Assembly (NCBI GenBank): GCA_905221605.1
Contig: CAJNDS010002757.1
Coordinates: 554,001 to 618,000 of the forward strand
Source: Symbiodinium natans
Taxonomy: Eukaryota; Sar; Dinophyceae; Suessiales; Symbiodiniaceae
Length of the DNA: 64,000 bases
Direction of reading: 5' to 3'
Position 1 is the first letter of the stretch. Each line of letters starts with the position of its first letter. Below are positions 63,829 through 64,000 of this stretch, in pieces. The notes below the pieces were generated by a model. The model was not told the DNA's origin. It worked only from the letters and a program-made list of their open reading frames with translations, and made no database searches. The position numbers and the translations under genes were made by a program.

Positions 63829-64000
63829 GTGCTATTGGGGCGTGGGTCCACTACTCGCTTGCAACAAGGCCCTGACGGCGTTGGTTTTTGCTTCAGGGCC
63901 CCTAAACCCTAAACCCTAAACGCTAACTCCTAAACCCCTAAACCCTAAACCCTAACCCGAAACCCTTTTATGGCCGGAGGCTCCAGGAAAAGGGGGGCGC

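Overview
The window looks like nuclear DNA of a dinoflagellate-type alga. Three things suggest this. (1) It is saturated with TTTAGGG/CCCTAAA, the plant/alga/dinoflagellate-type telomere heptamer, in dozens of interstitial blocks. (2) Coding sequence comes as very short exons (about 40-120 bp) with GT-AG and apparently many GC-AG junctions. (3) The locus at 7.5-8.2 kb begins with an N-terminus (MIRVWSLSAEELAAVD) that I recognise from the large ankyrin-repeat families of dinoflagellate genomes. No bacterial operons, rRNA genes, CRISPR arrays or confident tRNA genes were seen. Organism assignment is inference from composition and gene style.

Layout, left to right. 0.25-1.6 kb: two unrecognised open frames and a charged coiled-coil exon. 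3.5-7 kb: a plus-strand chain of small exons. 7.5-8.2 kb: a decayed ubiquitin-like/ankyrin gene. 8.2-18.8 kb: many small plus-strand exons ending in an acidic terminal exon (stop at 18771). 19.3-20.2 kb: more exons. 20.7-27.9 kb: a repeat block with telomere-like arrays, a ~230-bp satellite containing a 206-bp nested palindrome, a 75-80-bp telomere-derived repeat, and a ~41-bp palindromic tandem repeat set inside an older ~60-65-bp repeat. 27.9-30.9 kb: polypyrimidine microsatellites. 31-36 kb: small exons. 37.0-38.1 kb: an AT-rich, frameshifted minus-strand relic gene. 38.8-42 kb: a gene with one unusually long exon (glycosyltransferase-like, weak). 43.1-43.7 kb: a candidate three-exon minus-strand micro-gene. 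44.0-63.8 kb: a plus-strand multi-exon gene that I interpret as a divergent family-2 glycosyltransferase of the cellulose-synthase type, with later exons encoding membrane helices.

The most unusual feature is how introns and telomere-like repeats relate. Across the window, exons are preceded by CCCTAAA-type blocks and followed by TTTAGGG-type blocks, so individual introns start G-rich and end C-rich. Each such intron could therefore fold back on itself and bring its splice sites together, and in several cases the heptamer itself supplies the donor (GTTTAGGG). Two small families of terminal-inverted-repeat elements (about 70-100 bp), each found as several copies between 42 and 54 kb, are also described.

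Exon boundaries are read by eye from AG/GT(GC) positions and open frame. Where adjacent phases agree this is stated; some junctions do not close, so exons are probably missing. Gene products other than the ankyrin and cellulose-synthase-like calls are not recognised.
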